From: Hydractinia symbiolongicarpus
Lineage: Eukaryota > Cnidaria > Hydrozoa > Anthoathecata > Hydractiniidae
Reading direction: 5' to 3'
Length of the DNA stretch: 64,000 nt
Assembly (NCBI RefSeq): GCF_029227915.1
Contig: NC_079881.1
Coordinates: forward strand, 32,401,501-32,465,500
Of the stretch, positions 40,620 to 53,325 are shown piece after piece. Both the position numbers and the translations under genes were made by a program. The notes under the pieces were generated by a model. It searched no databases and was not told where the DNA came from. It was given only the letters and a program-made list of their open reading frames with translations. The first letter of the stretch is position 1; each line of letters starts with the position of its first letter.

Positions 40620-41110
40620 TAATCCCTAGTTAAGCAAGAGCATTTATATTTTCCTGGCACACTGCATGTGATTCCCCCAACAGAAAGGAATCGTCTTTAT
40701 ATACCACAGATAGGTATCCAATAAATCTCAGGAGATGAAATGGTACTTTGAGTATCTTTGTAAAATTTCTCACAGCTGGATCAGAAACCAAAAGGCATAG
40801 CAGTACATTTATATCATTAATGGCCGACCTTAAACACAAAAAACTCTTTGTAATTTGGATGAACCGGTATTTAGTTTTATTAAATGCAAAACATTTACGT
40901 TTCCATTTTTAAATTGCTGATATTTAACTGCCAAGTTCAATTGTTTTAAATTCAGTATCATCCTAGTTGTTCCATCCTTTTTAGGTACAACAAAAATTGG
41001 AGATAGAAATTTACACTGCTGATTTCCTGTTTCAACAATAGCTCTTTTATTTAATAAGTTTTGAATCTCTTTAGCAATAATCTTATGGTCAACTGGTAAA
41101 AACCTTTACG
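40620..41110 (-). pseudogene. DIRS-like reverse transcriptase relic
   Basis: Minus-strand blocks: EIQNLLNKRAIVE, FLSPIFVVPKKDGTTRMILNLKQLN (fingers), then, after a break, FTKILKVPFHLLR and LSVVYKDDSFLLG, with the YxDD catalytic motif. The order and wording fit the RT of DIRS/Ngaro retrotransposons. Frames are interrupted several times. Confidence 0.65.
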
Positions 41111-41164
41111 GGTGGTAATTAGACACTGGGTCATTAACAAATTGGGATCCCGTAACACGTGTAA

Positions 41165-41460
41165 AGCTACAGCCAGGTTCACAAGTCCTGGCGCATAGGT
41201 AGTTGTTTGTCCCCTTTTTTATAGTTTTTATTTATTTGTATATATATACGTTTTATGTCAATATATGTTGTTTTTTTTGTTTTGTTGTTGCAATATTTGT
41301 ATTGTCCAGAGGGTTGCTTTTTCAATTAACTTGGTTGTATAGACCATTCTTGTAAAAGGGAGATCTTGCTTTGCATAGAGATCTTTAGAGGGTTTAACCT
41401 CTACCACTTAAAATAAGAGTCATTAGACTAGTCGAATCACTACAGCTTGCTGATTTGTTA
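41165..41460 (+). repeat. Hairpin-led dispersed repeat, copy 1
   Basis: Starts with AAAGCTACAGCCAGGTTCACAAGTCCTGGC, cut here as the hairpin GCCAGG...CCTGGC, then a T-rich spacer, and GGGAGATCTTG...TTTAGAGGGTTTAACCTCTACCA. The same order occurs at 50951-51260. Confidence 0.6.
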
Positions 41461-41499
41461 TCTCATAATTATCGATTTGAATACCATCTAACACCATTC

Positions 41500-42540
41500 T
41501 CAGGATATGACTTTTCTTGGTAAAAGATTGCTATGTAGAACAGTAATTTGCAGTATTACCATTGACCCGCACAGTCAAAGTAACTCAAATTTACTGTTTT
41601 GCATCTTACCATTAATGTTCCCCCATGCGATTGTATGTGGATCTTCTCGATGGGTTGCCGTGTTTCGAAAATGTCCTGGCATTTTGTGAATTGTCTTGCC
41701 GTCGTTGGGTTTGAGATGCGCCAGAGCGATACTTGGAAAATGAAGTTGATGGCTTCTTCCAAGATGGTCTGAACCCTGACTCCTTCTTTTAGTCGAATGC
41801 CTGTGATGTTTTTTGCAATGCCCATACAGTGGCAATTCTGCCGTCGAGGTTATCCCCAAACAGTTAAGAATCAATTGGTTTAAGAGACATAGGGAGTCCT
41901 TAGCAAGGGTACGAAGCTTAGCAGGATCTGCCTCTATTTTGGAAGCAGAGCCATTCTTTAGGCTCTTAGGATAACATAAGTCAAAAAGATAAGACGATGC
42001 CAGATAAACTTGAAAGGCAGAAATGAATTCCTAACACTCTTCTACAATGCATCTATCTACGACAACCTTGAACTGTAAATCCAAAGCGGCTTCAATAATT
42101 TTAATCACCTCACTGGCAACATTTGAGGCTCTCTCTTAGCGTCAAAATTGGAGAACAATGGCTTAGCATCCTCCCCCAGTAGTGCCGGTACAAGGATGAT
42201 TGCCAACGATGCTGAAAAAGCTAAAAACAGATGAGTAACATAAATAAATAAAAAAAATTCAGAAATACTTTATTCAGAGAAACTTTGGGAGAGAAACTTT
42301 TCCAGGTCCAAAAACCCACAAATTCTTTTCGATAAACATTCGCGACACAACAAGTTAAAATATTTGCTGACAAAAAATGACCTTTCAGTGATTGTATCAA
42401 TTGCTGACATTACCGAATTATCGCGGAATGTCTTTGGTGGTGATAACTTTAAAGTTGGTTCAACCCTTATTTCAGATAAATATTCAGACCACATATATAA
42501 CTGGTAAATCAAAGTGAGTAAGACGCTTGGATTCATCCAT
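41500..42540 (-). other. Decayed coding-like frames, unidentified
   Basis: Minus frames at 41874-41556 (with NDGKTIHKMPGHFRN and GNINGKMQNSKF in adjacent frames) and at 42536-42270 look like remains of element proteins, but I cannot name the family. Confidence 0.25.
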
Positions 42541-42910
42541 TAACTAAAGTATAGAAGAAGAATGAATTTTGATATTCTTATATAAAAGCATTATTTCTAC
42601 AAGTAAAATACTATGGATCATGTGCAGTGCCAGCTAAGATCTACAGTTTTGATTAATTTCAAACAAATAGCAAAATCATAAAGAAGTTTACCTGTACATG
42701 ATCAGCCAGAATTGGATATTTATGAAATATTAGCAACCTTTTTTGTTATATTGAGTCTTCAGTTCGACGCAATGGAAAAGTTCTGTCCAAAGCTGCTTTT
42801 ATGACTGTTTGTTTTCTGTTCTATGGATGAACTTTGCTTGTTACATTAATCTTTCTTTGTATATAGTAAGTGTTTGCTTATCTTTTTCATCTGGGTTAGT
42901 AGGGTTAAAA

Positions 42911-43620
42911 CTAGTCGTTAAGGCCCGTGGAAAAATCCACTTAGGCAGAAGGACAATGGAAAAGTAGGTTGTTTTAGATTTTTTGCTGACGTCAGCAGTG
43001 CAATAACAAAAATATTTGGCGAAATTTAGTTTATTCGTTGCCTGTACTATGCAGATGTTAAAACGCTGACCAAGAATGTATATGATCATATCTTTTTGAT
43101 AAGCAGTTAATGAGACAAAGGGTTTTAACATTTTGCTGACGTCAGCAATGGCCAGTCAAACCCCCCAAATTTTTTTTTAGAAATTTGTATACCTGCTGCC
43201 TTTATTGTATAGGTCTTGAAACGCTTATCAAGAAAATGTATAGGATCGCGTATTTTTGACAAACGGTTGCAGAGATATTAGGATTTAAAGGTTTTTCGAT
43301 GACGTCATCAACCCGTCCATTCCGAAACGGATTCGGAGACCCAGGTTTGGGAAAGTTACCCAAATTGGTCCTAGTTGGTCCCTAGTTACCCACGCGGTAA
43401 AAAATCCTTGACGTCACCACCTCGTTTCCAAGTTATTTGGCCTCAAAGTTTTAGGTGCACTGTAATGGCTTCATTAATTTAATATAGGATATTGACGTTA
43501 AAGTAGTGTTATTTAACATATTAGACATGCATTTTTCGGCAACATCAAAGGAAAATAAAGACATCCACTTTGCCTGTCACAGACACACAGACAGACACAC
43601 CTAGCGTATTATTATAGAGA
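42911..43620 (-). mobile_element. Helitron-like non-autonomous element
   Basis: On the minus strand it starts TCTCTATAATAATA (43620) and ends CTAG (42911), with a GTGGATTTTTCCAC hairpin just before the end. The flanks are A at the 5' side and T at the 3' side, as expected for insertion between A and T. No Rep/helicase gene is inside. Confidence 0.75.
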
Positions 43621-43810
43621 TCGATTAAGCCCGTGGAAAAATCCACTTAGGCAGAAAAACAATAAAGAACTTAGGCGAGAGAACGATGAAAAAGATACTT
43701 GCTGCTTTTATTGTATGAAAACTGAAGTGCTATTTAAAGTAACGTATAACATCGTGTACTTTTGACAAAAATTATTGACGTCACCAATGCATGTTTAAAA
43801 ATTTTTTCAG
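43621..43810 (-). mobile_element. Second Helitron-like copy abutting the first
   Basis: Directly after the 5' end of the copy at 42911-43620 another CCCGTGGAAAAATCCAC hairpin end begins (43629), followed by similar body sequence; its 5' end is lost and its terminal CTAG is changed. Confidence 0.5.
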
Positions 43811-44616
43811 ATAATAAAATACTTTACTTTTTTGTTTTTTGTGCAGTAATGTGACATAATGGCATTGTACCTCTGCTGTTCTTTTGAGTTTGACCAGTAT
43901 CAATAAATCTTTGAGGGATTTGTGTAACATGCTATGCCCTGACTTTTAGTTCATGAATTATCTCGATGAAAAGGAAATAATCCACTTAACAAAGCGCGCC
44001 ACAGGAAGGCAAGTCATGGGGCTTTGCGCTTCAACCTAAAAAGAAGTAAAAAGCATGTAAGACATGAATCAAATGTATTAACAAAATAATCCATGCGATT
44101 TAAAAAAAAAGTATATAGCTCAAACACAAAAAGGGTGTTTGTTATAAAATGGTATATTAAAAGGACAGTTGTTAAAGTAAAGTTTTAGGCAACATGATAA
44201 ATTCTAGTAGCTGGCGGGTCCTCAATACTGGTAAAAGGGAAAATAACTGAACTGAATGTATTTTGATGTATTTTATTGTAACATCATAACAAAAAAATAA
44301 CTTAAAAAGAAACTACTCTGAGGTATCGACGATCAGCAACACTGAAATAATAACACAGGGATGGAATTGATAAGTGTACAGTGTTATAAACAAGTTTTGC
44401 AAATCCATTGTTTGTGAACATTTAAACATTAAATAGACAAAAAAAAGCTTGCATGATAAAATAAGTAATTGCGTAAATGGGTAGAAATATTGGATACCCC
44501 AGAGTAATAACTAACATCAAAATATACTTGGTCAAAAACTGTAAGAAATATAATCTTAATTAATAATTTAAATAAATAAATAGAAAGATTTTTTTTGGTT
44601 TATTAGAATTATTGGT

Positions 44617-45215
44617 TTATTTATTAAATGTACAATTGTTATATTGGTTATGAATAGTATGTGTGCGTCGATGTTTATGCTTTTGTCGACGTTTCTTTGA
44701 CTGGCTCCAATTAAAATTGGCTAAATCCTGACCCCCATGCGATTTCCACCATTTGAATGATTTTGTGGACAGGGGGCCAGGATGCGTCTTTCTATACTCC
44801 TCATAAGCTGAATACGTCAAAACTAAATAACAAACAAAAACAAAACAGATAAGAAAAAAATAAAATAAAATAATTTTATAATAATACCAAAACTGTGTCC
44901 AATAATAAATCTAAACTCTATTTATTATCTACAAAATACTCACCCTCCTTTTTTTCTTTACTATCTAGAAGTAAAAATATTTTTGTTATGAAAATATGGA
45001 GGGAAAAAGATATTTAAAAGATTGGATGGAGAAGTACTAAAACAGGATATACCATGCGCAACCTCGACTTTTTCACCTTCTAGATTAAAATATTAAAAAC
45101 AATAAGAAGTTAGTATTAATGGCAATGTTAATACTGATGCTGTAGCTCGGTGTTTGAGAAAATTTTAAAATGTAAAAAAAAGAAGTACCCTGCGTTTCCT
45201 GAACTTGTTCACCTT
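44617..45215 (-). CDS. Small gene with 27-, 27- and 21-nt microexons (partial)
   Basis: Last exon 44822-44617 encodes about 68 codons, ending in a very basic region (SQSKKRRQKHKHRRTHT). Upstream, three microexons at 44964-44944 (21 nt), 45079-45053 (27 nt) and 45215-45189 (27 nt) have AG before and GT after, and all are phase 1 at both ends, so frame is kept whichever are used. The two 27-nt exons are related: EGEKVEVAH and EGEQVQETQ. The 5' exons are not identified. Function unknown. Confidence 0.55.
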
Positions 45216-45925
45216 CTAAAGGAAGTGAAAAAAATTATCAATAAGAACTAATTACAAAATAGAAGTATACTCCCTGTTTGTTTACATGTGTGTGTAAGTG
45301 TGTGAAATATTTGTGCTTGTATACTCCCTGTTTGTTTATGTGTTTGCGTGTATACGACTTATGGGGACTTCTGTGCGTTGCGAACTAACGCTATGGGGAC
45401 CTGCTGCACTGTGGGACAAATTTCTCTGGCCCATAATACATTTTCCTTAAAAACAATTTTAAACTGCAAAATAAGGTTATTTATCCAGTTTACAAGCAGT
45501 GTCCCCATAAGTTGTGTCTGTGTCTGTGTGCAAACTTATGGGCCATTTTGTGTGTCATGCACTTATTAAAATCCTGTATTGTGGGGACAAATGATACACA
45601 AATTTGATACATTGTGTTTTTGCTTCTTGTTACTTTGTTCTTAATTTTATAAAGTGATAGATTTGCTACTAAATTTGTACTCGAATTTTCTATACACAGA
45701 AGACACAAGTGTCAGTACGCGTTATGGGACAATTGGATACTGTTTTATGTCAGTTTTGTTAAATTGTCATGGACTAGATTTTTTATGTTGCGGTTAGAAT
45801 TTAATTATTAGTAGCGATATATTAAATAAAAAAATCCGCAAGTCTTGACATTTCTTTACCTGCGTTCCTAACAAAAGCACATATGAGTTGACTAATAATT
45901 TGTTAAATACAACAAATGCTATCTC

Positions 45926-46055
45926 TGTCCCATAAGTTGTGTGTGTCCCATAAGTTGTGTGTGTCCCATAAGTTGTGTGTGTCCCATAAGTTGTGTGTGT
46001 CCCATAAGTTGTGTGTGTCCCATAAGTTGTGTGTGTCCCATAAGTTGTGTGTGTC
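45926..46055 (+). repeat. 18-bp minisatellite, 7-8 copies
   Basis: TCCCATAAGTTGTGTGTG repeats almost exactly. Single related words (CCCATAAGTTGTG, ACTTATGGGGAC) lie on both strands at 45350-45560, a likely seed. The frame reading SHKLCV is a product of the repeat. Confidence 0.85.
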
Positions 46056-46588
46056 CCTATACCCGATAAATGTTGATTTTAGCCGCTATGGCGCGGGAGT
46101 GGGGGGGGGGGGGAGGAGGGGCGGCAGAAATCTTTGAAATAATCTGATAAGATATGTTTACATTACATACATTACATACTTATATAAAGAAAGACTGCAA
46201 AGCCGGGCTCAAGTTGTTGGTATTTTTAATTCCTAACCAATTCAATGATCAATCTGAACACGGATTGCAAATAATCACCATGGGCCGCGCTTGAAAAGAA
46301 TGTGTTCTTCACGTTGTCAAACGTTTAACTTCTGGAAATTTTAATTTCTCAAAATCCAATAGAAAGCCTCTTTTCATTATTATCCAATTATTTGACCAAT
46401 CTGAATACAGATCGAAAACAAATCTGATTCTTTTGGGCAGTTCACAAATAGATTGTATTAGCTATTTGTGTGATCAGAGCATTCCGCGGCCAAATTACAG
46501 CCACACATGGCACAAGACGTCGTTTAGTTTAGGTTTTAGATGTCTTTTTTTTTTAAATCTTGTGTGAGAAGATGCTCTGAAGGTTAGA

Positions 46589-47195
46589 AACATCGTCTTT
46601 TAAAAGACATCTTTTATACGTGTTTTAAAACTTAATTAATGTGAATCTTGTAGTAGGATATATATACGAAGATCTTTGAAAATCGTTTTTTAAAAGATAT
46701 CTTTTATACGTGTTTTAAAACTTGATAAATGTGAATCTTGTAGTATACGAAGATCTTTGAAAATCGTCTTTTTAAAAGATATCTTTTATACGTGTTTTAA
46801 AACTTGATAAATGTGAATCTTGTAGTATACGAAGATCTTTGAAAATCGTCTTTTTAAAAGATATCTTTTATACGTGTTTTAAAACTTGATAAATCTGAAT
46901 CTTGTAGTATACGAAGATCTTTGAAAATCGTTTTTTAAAAGATATCTTTTATACGTGTTTTAAAACTTGATAAATGTGAATCTTGTAGTATACGAAGATC
47001 TTTGAAAATCGTCTTTTTAAAAGATATCTTTTATACGTGTTTTAAAAATTTGATAAATGTAAATCTTGTAGTATACGAAGATCTTTGAAAATCGTTTTTT
47101 AAAAGATATCTTTTATACGTGTTTTAAAACTTGATAAATGTGAATCTTGTAGTATACGAAGATCTTTGAAAATCGTCTTTTTAAAAGATATCTTA
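46589..47195 (+). repeat. ~83-bp tandem array, about 7-8 copies
   Basis: Each unit has TTTAAAAGATATCTTTTATACGTGTTTTAAAA and AATCTTGTAGTATACGAAGATCTTTGAAAATCG as consecutive parts (given here as separate words of the unit: AAAAGATATCTTTT palindrome, ATACGTGTTTTAAAA, GAAGATCTTTGAAAATCG). The first unit is longer and diverged. Confidence 0.85.
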
Positions 47196-49320
47196 AAGTT
47201 ATCTAAAATAGATCTTCTAAAAGACGTCTTTCTCTTCTTATCATGCATTTAAAACGAGCCTTTAAAAGGCATTTTTTTCTACTTCTTAGAGTGATCTAAA
47301 ATGCGTCTTTCAAAAGACGTTCGTTTTTATATGAAAAATTCGATATTAAAAGACGGGGGTGTACGCAAACTTAGTTAGCGAGTTTATTTTTCTCGGAAAT
47401 CAATTTTTCACGAAATTAAAAGTCGAATAATCGTCACTTTAATTTATTTTTAAATACTAATGTAATTTGGCGACCCTTCATAATAAGTTTTTCGGGACAC
47501 CTGTTCTTCAAAAAGTAAGTAGTTTTGTTTTTTCATCTTCTCTTTGCAGTCTTCAATCAAAAACACCTAATGCACGTTTTTTTTTATAAGAACATTGGAA
47601 TGAAATAAACTTATGAATGTTTTTAATTTTCTTTTGTTTAAATGGATTTGTTATATTTTGTTTGTATTTTTATGGAAAGCATCACGAAGCCTTATAATTT
47701 TCCTAGAATGTTTTTAAGTTTTGTTGTTATGAAAAAAACATGCATATGGGGTTTGCTACGACTTTTGACCCAGCAAAGAATTTGATAAAAACACATTTTA
47801 TATACAATTTAAAATCGTGCAATCAAATTCTGGAGAAATAGAAAATGATATGCAAGGTACCTTGCTCGCCTGGAAAAGCGCATATGAAATATTTAATTGT
47901 AAAGTGTTTTTTTATTATTAATATTTTGTTTATTTATTTCTGGTAAATTTTGACTACTGTGATTGTAAAGTATATTTATTGTTTAAAGTGTAACTAAACA
48001 ATACGAGTTTGATATAAAAAAGTTCAAATATATTTTCATCGCAAAATATTTGTCGTCTTTAATATCGTTATTTCTGCAATTTATTAAAATTGTACGTTTC
48101 AACGTTAACGTAAATAGAAATCAAGGAAGACGTGGCGCTATGAGAAATTATTTTGTGACACGACGTAGAAGCAGAAAAAAAGACTCGAAAGTTGAATGAA
48201 AGGTGAGGTAAGTAGCAAAAATTGTGTATGAATATTTTCGTAAGGAAAAAGATAAATTATGTATAGAAAATTTCTGTGAAAAAATAAATGTCAAGAATAA
48301 TAATAGTCCTCTCTTATTCATTTAAAAGTTATGTTTGATATTTCCGAGAAAAAATGTTTGCTGAAAATTGACTTAAAGAATTAATTTTAGCGAGAACTAA
48401 TTTTCGCGACATATTTTTATCAAAAACAACAAATATTTCGTGAGAATAAAATGTCGCAAATTTTGCGAAAAAAGAAGTTAACGACATTTTAAAAAAAAAA
48501 TTAATATGTAGGAGACTAAAGACTAAAGATTGCTGAAATTGAAATCCACATAACACATTTTTATAAAAATTGTACTTTTTGGTTTTAGCCCCATGATACA
48601 AGGAAAATCGACATTTTAAACCCCAAATAATTCTTTAATAATAGTTGAACTTCGATGTCATTAAAACATGGATAAATTAATGGGGTAAAAATCAAAATCA
48701 AACAACTTTTAATTTTCTTAACAAATAAAAAATTTGTGTCGTCTGATGATCGAGCCTTCGCATTATTCTCACAATATTATTCAAATTTCGGAAATGAAGA
48801 ATACTGAAAAAAAAAATTCATGATAATTGAATTTTTGCGGATTTCGCGAATAGCAAGTGTTCCAATAATTTCCGCGAGATTAAAAAAAAATAATAAAATA
48901 CGAAATTGTTTCCCGTGCAAATTAATTCTCCCAAGTTACTTGGTTTTTCTTCTAGCCCAAAAATTTAAATTTCAGATTCTTGAAATATCAAAAGAGTAAC
49001 TAACTTAAATCGCAAGGCATTTCTTTTATAAAAGCACTTTGTTATGCAATGACAATCAACGCACTATTTTGGACTCGCTTATTTGATGTATGAAAGATTT
49101 GTTGTCTCGTTTATACACATTTATTCAATTTTCGTCTTTCCTAAACACGTCTAAAAGACGTCTTTGGAAAGACGTTTTTCCAAAGGTCTCTAAAAGAGAT
49201 CTATAGAAATGAATCATTGAAAAGACCTCTTTTAGACGCTTAAAAATATACATTATAGACTGAGAAATCAGCGATAAAAAAGACGTCTTTAGAAATGTGG
49301 AAGATGTCGAAAGTCCGCTG
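47196..49320. repeat. Region flanked by AAAGACGTCTTT palindromes
   Basis: AAAGACGTCTTT-type words occur in bursts at 47205-47355 and at 49145-49300. Between them is AT-rich DNA without a gene. It could be one large non-autonomous element with palindrome-rich ends. Confidence 0.35.
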
Positions 49321-50950
49321 GGTGTATGTTAAAGTTTAACTAGCTAGTTTACTTTTTGTATAAGTCATGTAAATATATAACTTATACTGGTAAGAACTTA
49401 TTTTATTTTTGTTATCTACCTAAATTTAGGTTGTGAAAGTGATAAAAGTAATAAAACTCGTCTGTGTTGCCTCAAAAAAATATAAAATATAAAATTTTGA
49501 AAAGCATACTTTTTGGTTTTAGTAAAGCATCAATATTTTATCTTTGGTCCCTACAGGAACTTATTAAGTTCCAAAAATACAGACTTGAGACAAAGTACAG
49601 ACAAAGTAAAGTCAACATTACTTTGTCTATAAGAATTGTGTGGACCAAACATGGACAGAGGATAGACAGATCTGGGACAAATATTCCGTCGAGGGTTTGC
49701 TGGGGCACGCGACTTTTTGAGATTTCATTTTATTCTGATTTTACCCTGCCAAATCGTTTCGGGTTAAAAAAAAAGCTTTAGCTATAGCTTTAAGCGTTGC
49801 TAAGCCTGTGTAGAAACATTATTGTTGGTTATAGTCTATTCCATTTCCATTTTATATGCTATTGACTTCGATCACGATATCTTTAAACGTTTTATTATGG
49901 TAATCAGTTTTTTAGGACAGTAAGTATTCCGTCCAACATCTAAACCACGCGCATACGCCACGCAGCAGTTGTTTTACCTGGTTGTTTAATTATTGCAAAT
50001 AAATATGCTAAGATAGGCGGATTCATTTACCCAATATGTTGCGTAATAAGTACCCCGGACAGCCCACGGAACATCACCGTAACAAAATTCTATGTCCGGG
50101 GCAAGGGTTCCTTTTAATTCGAAATTTACCCTGAAACAGAACGGCAAATTTCGGACTTCGGGGTATTTTTCCGGGGTCTATCCACCCTTATCCAAAAATG
50201 CTTTTTCTTGTGTCCGAATTTATTAACGGTTTGTTATAACAGCAGGACATCGAGCTGTGTATCCGAAAACTTTGACGAAAGACATAATGGCAAATATATT
50301 GCGATGGTATTACGAAGAAATTTTATCAAGAGTTTTTTGGCATAGTGTTCTCAAAGAGACTTCATAATATTCCTGACAAATATTTAAATATTTAATCAAG
50401 TCACACAATTAGCTTGTCTTTGATTGTTGCAAAATTAAAAGCACTGTTTTGCTTTCTGGAATAATTCAAGCAAGTCTCAATGTCTACTAGAATTATGTAA
50501 AATAAAGACTTTTTAAAGCGGACGATACACCAACCATTTTATTTATTTCAATTTATAATGATTACTCTTTTTTGTTTCAAATTTATGGATTAGTCAAAAG
50601 AAACATTATCCAGTCAGTTTCTTTAAATTTAACGGATTTAACAATATACAATATAAATTTTTGAAATTCGATAAATTGAATTCAACAGAGTGGATTGTGT
50701 ATCGTCAGCAATTTTGTGTTGTGTTTGTGTCCCACATAACACAATTTGCATATTGAATTTTCAGAATTTTCGAGATCAATTTAAAGATACCCAGTTAAAA
50801 TTTTTATTTTTTTTTAGAATAACGTAAAATCTTAATTGTTAATTTTCATTCGGTTGTAATGCAATTTAACAATTTAAAATTACTGACAGTTGCCATTAAT
50901 CATTGAGTTATAAGAATTCATTTAACAAACTCCTTTAAAATATAAAACAA
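49321..50950. other. AT-rich non-coding stretch
   Basis: No gene supported. The frame at 49464-49781 lacks any domain. Confidence 0.35.
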
Positions 50951-51260
50951 ACATGTGGAAAGCTACTGCCAGGCCCACAAGTCTTGGCGCTTACGCATTT
51001 TTTTTATTACTAGTTTCTTTGGTGTAATGGATGTAACGGTTGTCTGCTGATTTTTATATTGTTATTGTTTAACGATCGTTAGTTGTACGTTAGTTGTACG
51101 TATTGTATTTTGTATTGAGGGGAGAGTGTGGTTCAATTACCTTGAATCTGCAGACTATTCATGCAATAAGGGAGGTCGTGTACTGTGGTTCAATTTTTAG
51201 AGGGTGTAATCTCTACCAACTTAACTACGACAGCTTTGTTTGTCTTGTTAATCAATTATA
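50951..51260 (+). repeat. Hairpin-led dispersed repeat, copy 2
   Basis: AAAGCTACTGCCAGG...TCTTGGCGC, spacer, GGGAGGTCGTG...TTTAGAGGGTGTAATCTCTACCA. One stem pair is changed from G:C to G:T relative to 41165-41460. Confidence 0.6.
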
Positions 51261-51949
51261 CATCAATATTTTTAAAATCAAATATATTTTGTTGTTGCTA
51301 AATATGACTTGAATTTAAAGACACGTTTACTACTTTTCTTCGCACCCTAAATATAATAAAATTGCCTATTTAGCAAATTTTATATGCCAAATTTTCTCTG
51401 CTAATATAGGATACAGAAGTCAGCTTTTTTTCCTGCCCAATGCCATGCAGCACCGCCTAACTGTCGTATATTATTAGCATTTTTGGCAACGGTATGATAA
51501 ATAGGTTATCTCGCACAACTTAACATCGTTTGCTATGAAGCAGAAGTATTATGAATTTGCAGGGAACGACAGTTCTAGGCCTTTGATGTTTATAAGTAGG
51601 CGAAATTTAAAAGAGTTTTTATAAGAAATATAACCTATTTGAAGAAAGTAAGTAAAGAGATATGTTAAACGAACTTGTTTTTAGAATTTTGTTTACATTA
51701 TATATTTACCTAAGCTATAAGTAAAAACAATAGTTTATTGTTTAGAAAAATAGAGGAAAAATAATGAACAGCCAGGGTAGAATTTTGGTATTCTTATAAA
51801 ACAACGCTTGTGCATTATCGTCGCAAATCGTAAAAGAGAAAGTAAAGAATTATTAAAAAAATACTACTACATTTTACAGAAATTCCTTTTATTGCCAAAT
51901 AGATTTCGCCTAATGAGAATTTTTTCTTATTTCGCAGGATAACAAACAA

Positions 51950-52200
51950 AATTTAATAAATAAATAAATAAACCTTAAATAAACCTTAAATATTACATTA
52001 TTTCTACAGGGAAATGATAAATAACTAAATAAATAAATAAATAAATATACCATAAATATTATATTATCTGTACAGGAATATGAGCACTTTAAGGAACATT
52101 AAATAAATAAGTATTAAATAAATAATTAGTTAAATAGTATTACATTATATCTGCAGGAATATGACTACTTAAAAACATTAAATAATGTGATAATATATAA
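51950..52200 (+). repeat. ~70-bp imperfect tandem repeats with AAAT runs
   Basis: Three diverged units with ATTACATTAT(T)TCTACAGG.AA, separated by AAATAAATAAATA tracts. Confidence 0.6.
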
Positions 52201-52442
52201 TATATGTCATCTAAATCAAAATATAATATGGACTTCTTGGTGCAGCTTATTTACCAAAAATTTTAGAAACTACTAACTACTAGAAAAGGGTAGACTGAGA
52301 TCATACACGCTGCCTACATATTTTCCTAGACATAATTTTGAAGAAAATTTTAACTTCATCATTCATTACCCTTTGTTCTTACTATAACTATATATACATC
52401 CCTTTATGGCCAGGGTGGTTATTATTCTTATTTTTCTATTAA

Positions 52443-52846
52443 GGACCTGATACACTTGTATAATATCACTGAAATATGCCTTATAATATCATTATAATTT
52501 CTTAAAATATGTTTAAAATATGGTTATAATTTCTTATAATATAGCCATAATATGTATAATTTCAACATCTGGCATGTGTGTCATAACCTCGTGATTTGCT
52601 GCATGGCTATAATATTTGAATAAAATCAAATGAGTTTGATTTTAATAATATTGTTGGTGATCTGGTTTCGAATGCCTTTTGTTTGTGTGACTATACATCT
52701 ATTATCTGCTAGCGTTGTTGTGGCAACGATTATATGAAATTAAATGAAATTATAACGATATTATAACAAATTATAAGTATATTGTAGAAAAATTATAACT
52801 GTATTTTAAAATATGTTTAATGATATTATACAAGTGTATTCTGGCC
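52443..52846. mobile_element. MITE with ~30-bp TIRs
   Basis: Left GGACCTGATACACTTGTATAATATCA and right (complement) GGCCAGAATACACTTGTATAATATCA, 404 bp apart, share the ACACTTGTATAATATCA core; the interior is rich in ATTATAA words. No reading frame. Confidence 0.65.
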
Positions 52847-53044
52847 TTTACTTATATACCTTTTATTTTTAAACTGAAATTTCACACTAACATGTTATAA
52901 AAGAATAAGTGCACAGGATTAAGTTAACTCTTGTTCTATAACCACCTTTTTCAATAAACCCCACCTTTAGAAAAAGCCCTTTAATTGACTTAATTGAGTA
53001 TTTACAGTATTCTAAATTACATATTCCCTTATTTATATATTAAA

Positions 53045-53325
53045 TCATTTCTCTGACATTTTTTTCGACACGTTTCTTTTGTGATTTAGCACGAAATCTT
53101 TAATGTTTCTCCAGGAACGACCTTGAAGCAAGCCTTGGTTTTCTTCAATAATCTTTTCACATAGAGCTTTTCCTGGCAGCAAGTCGCCCACAATAAAACT
53201 GTGGCATCTTTTTAGTACGACAGCGCTTGCTTCTTTAGACCACTGCGTCCAATTTCTGTTTGATTTTCTTGGAGCAATGATTTTCACGATTTTCCTTGTT
53301 TCAGAAACTGCTGTATTCTCGTGAT
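53045..53325 (-). CDS. Terminal exon: SANT/Myb-like domain
   Basis: The exon encodes TQWSKEASAVVLKRCHSFI, LLPGKALCEKIIEE and GRSWRNIKDFVLNHKRN. The spaced Trp residues and helical blocks match the SANT-like C-terminal domain that follows recombinase-like cores in a multicopy invertebrate/fish protein family (family recalled, not searched). It joins the exon at 54880-54794 in phase 1. Confidence 0.6.

Noticed and set aside
45916-46137. ORF with SHKLCV repeats
   Set aside because: It is a translation of the 18-bp minisatellite and has no other coding sign.
45926-47195. CRISPR array
   Set aside because: The repeats are contiguous tandem units without unique spacers, in a eukaryotic context.
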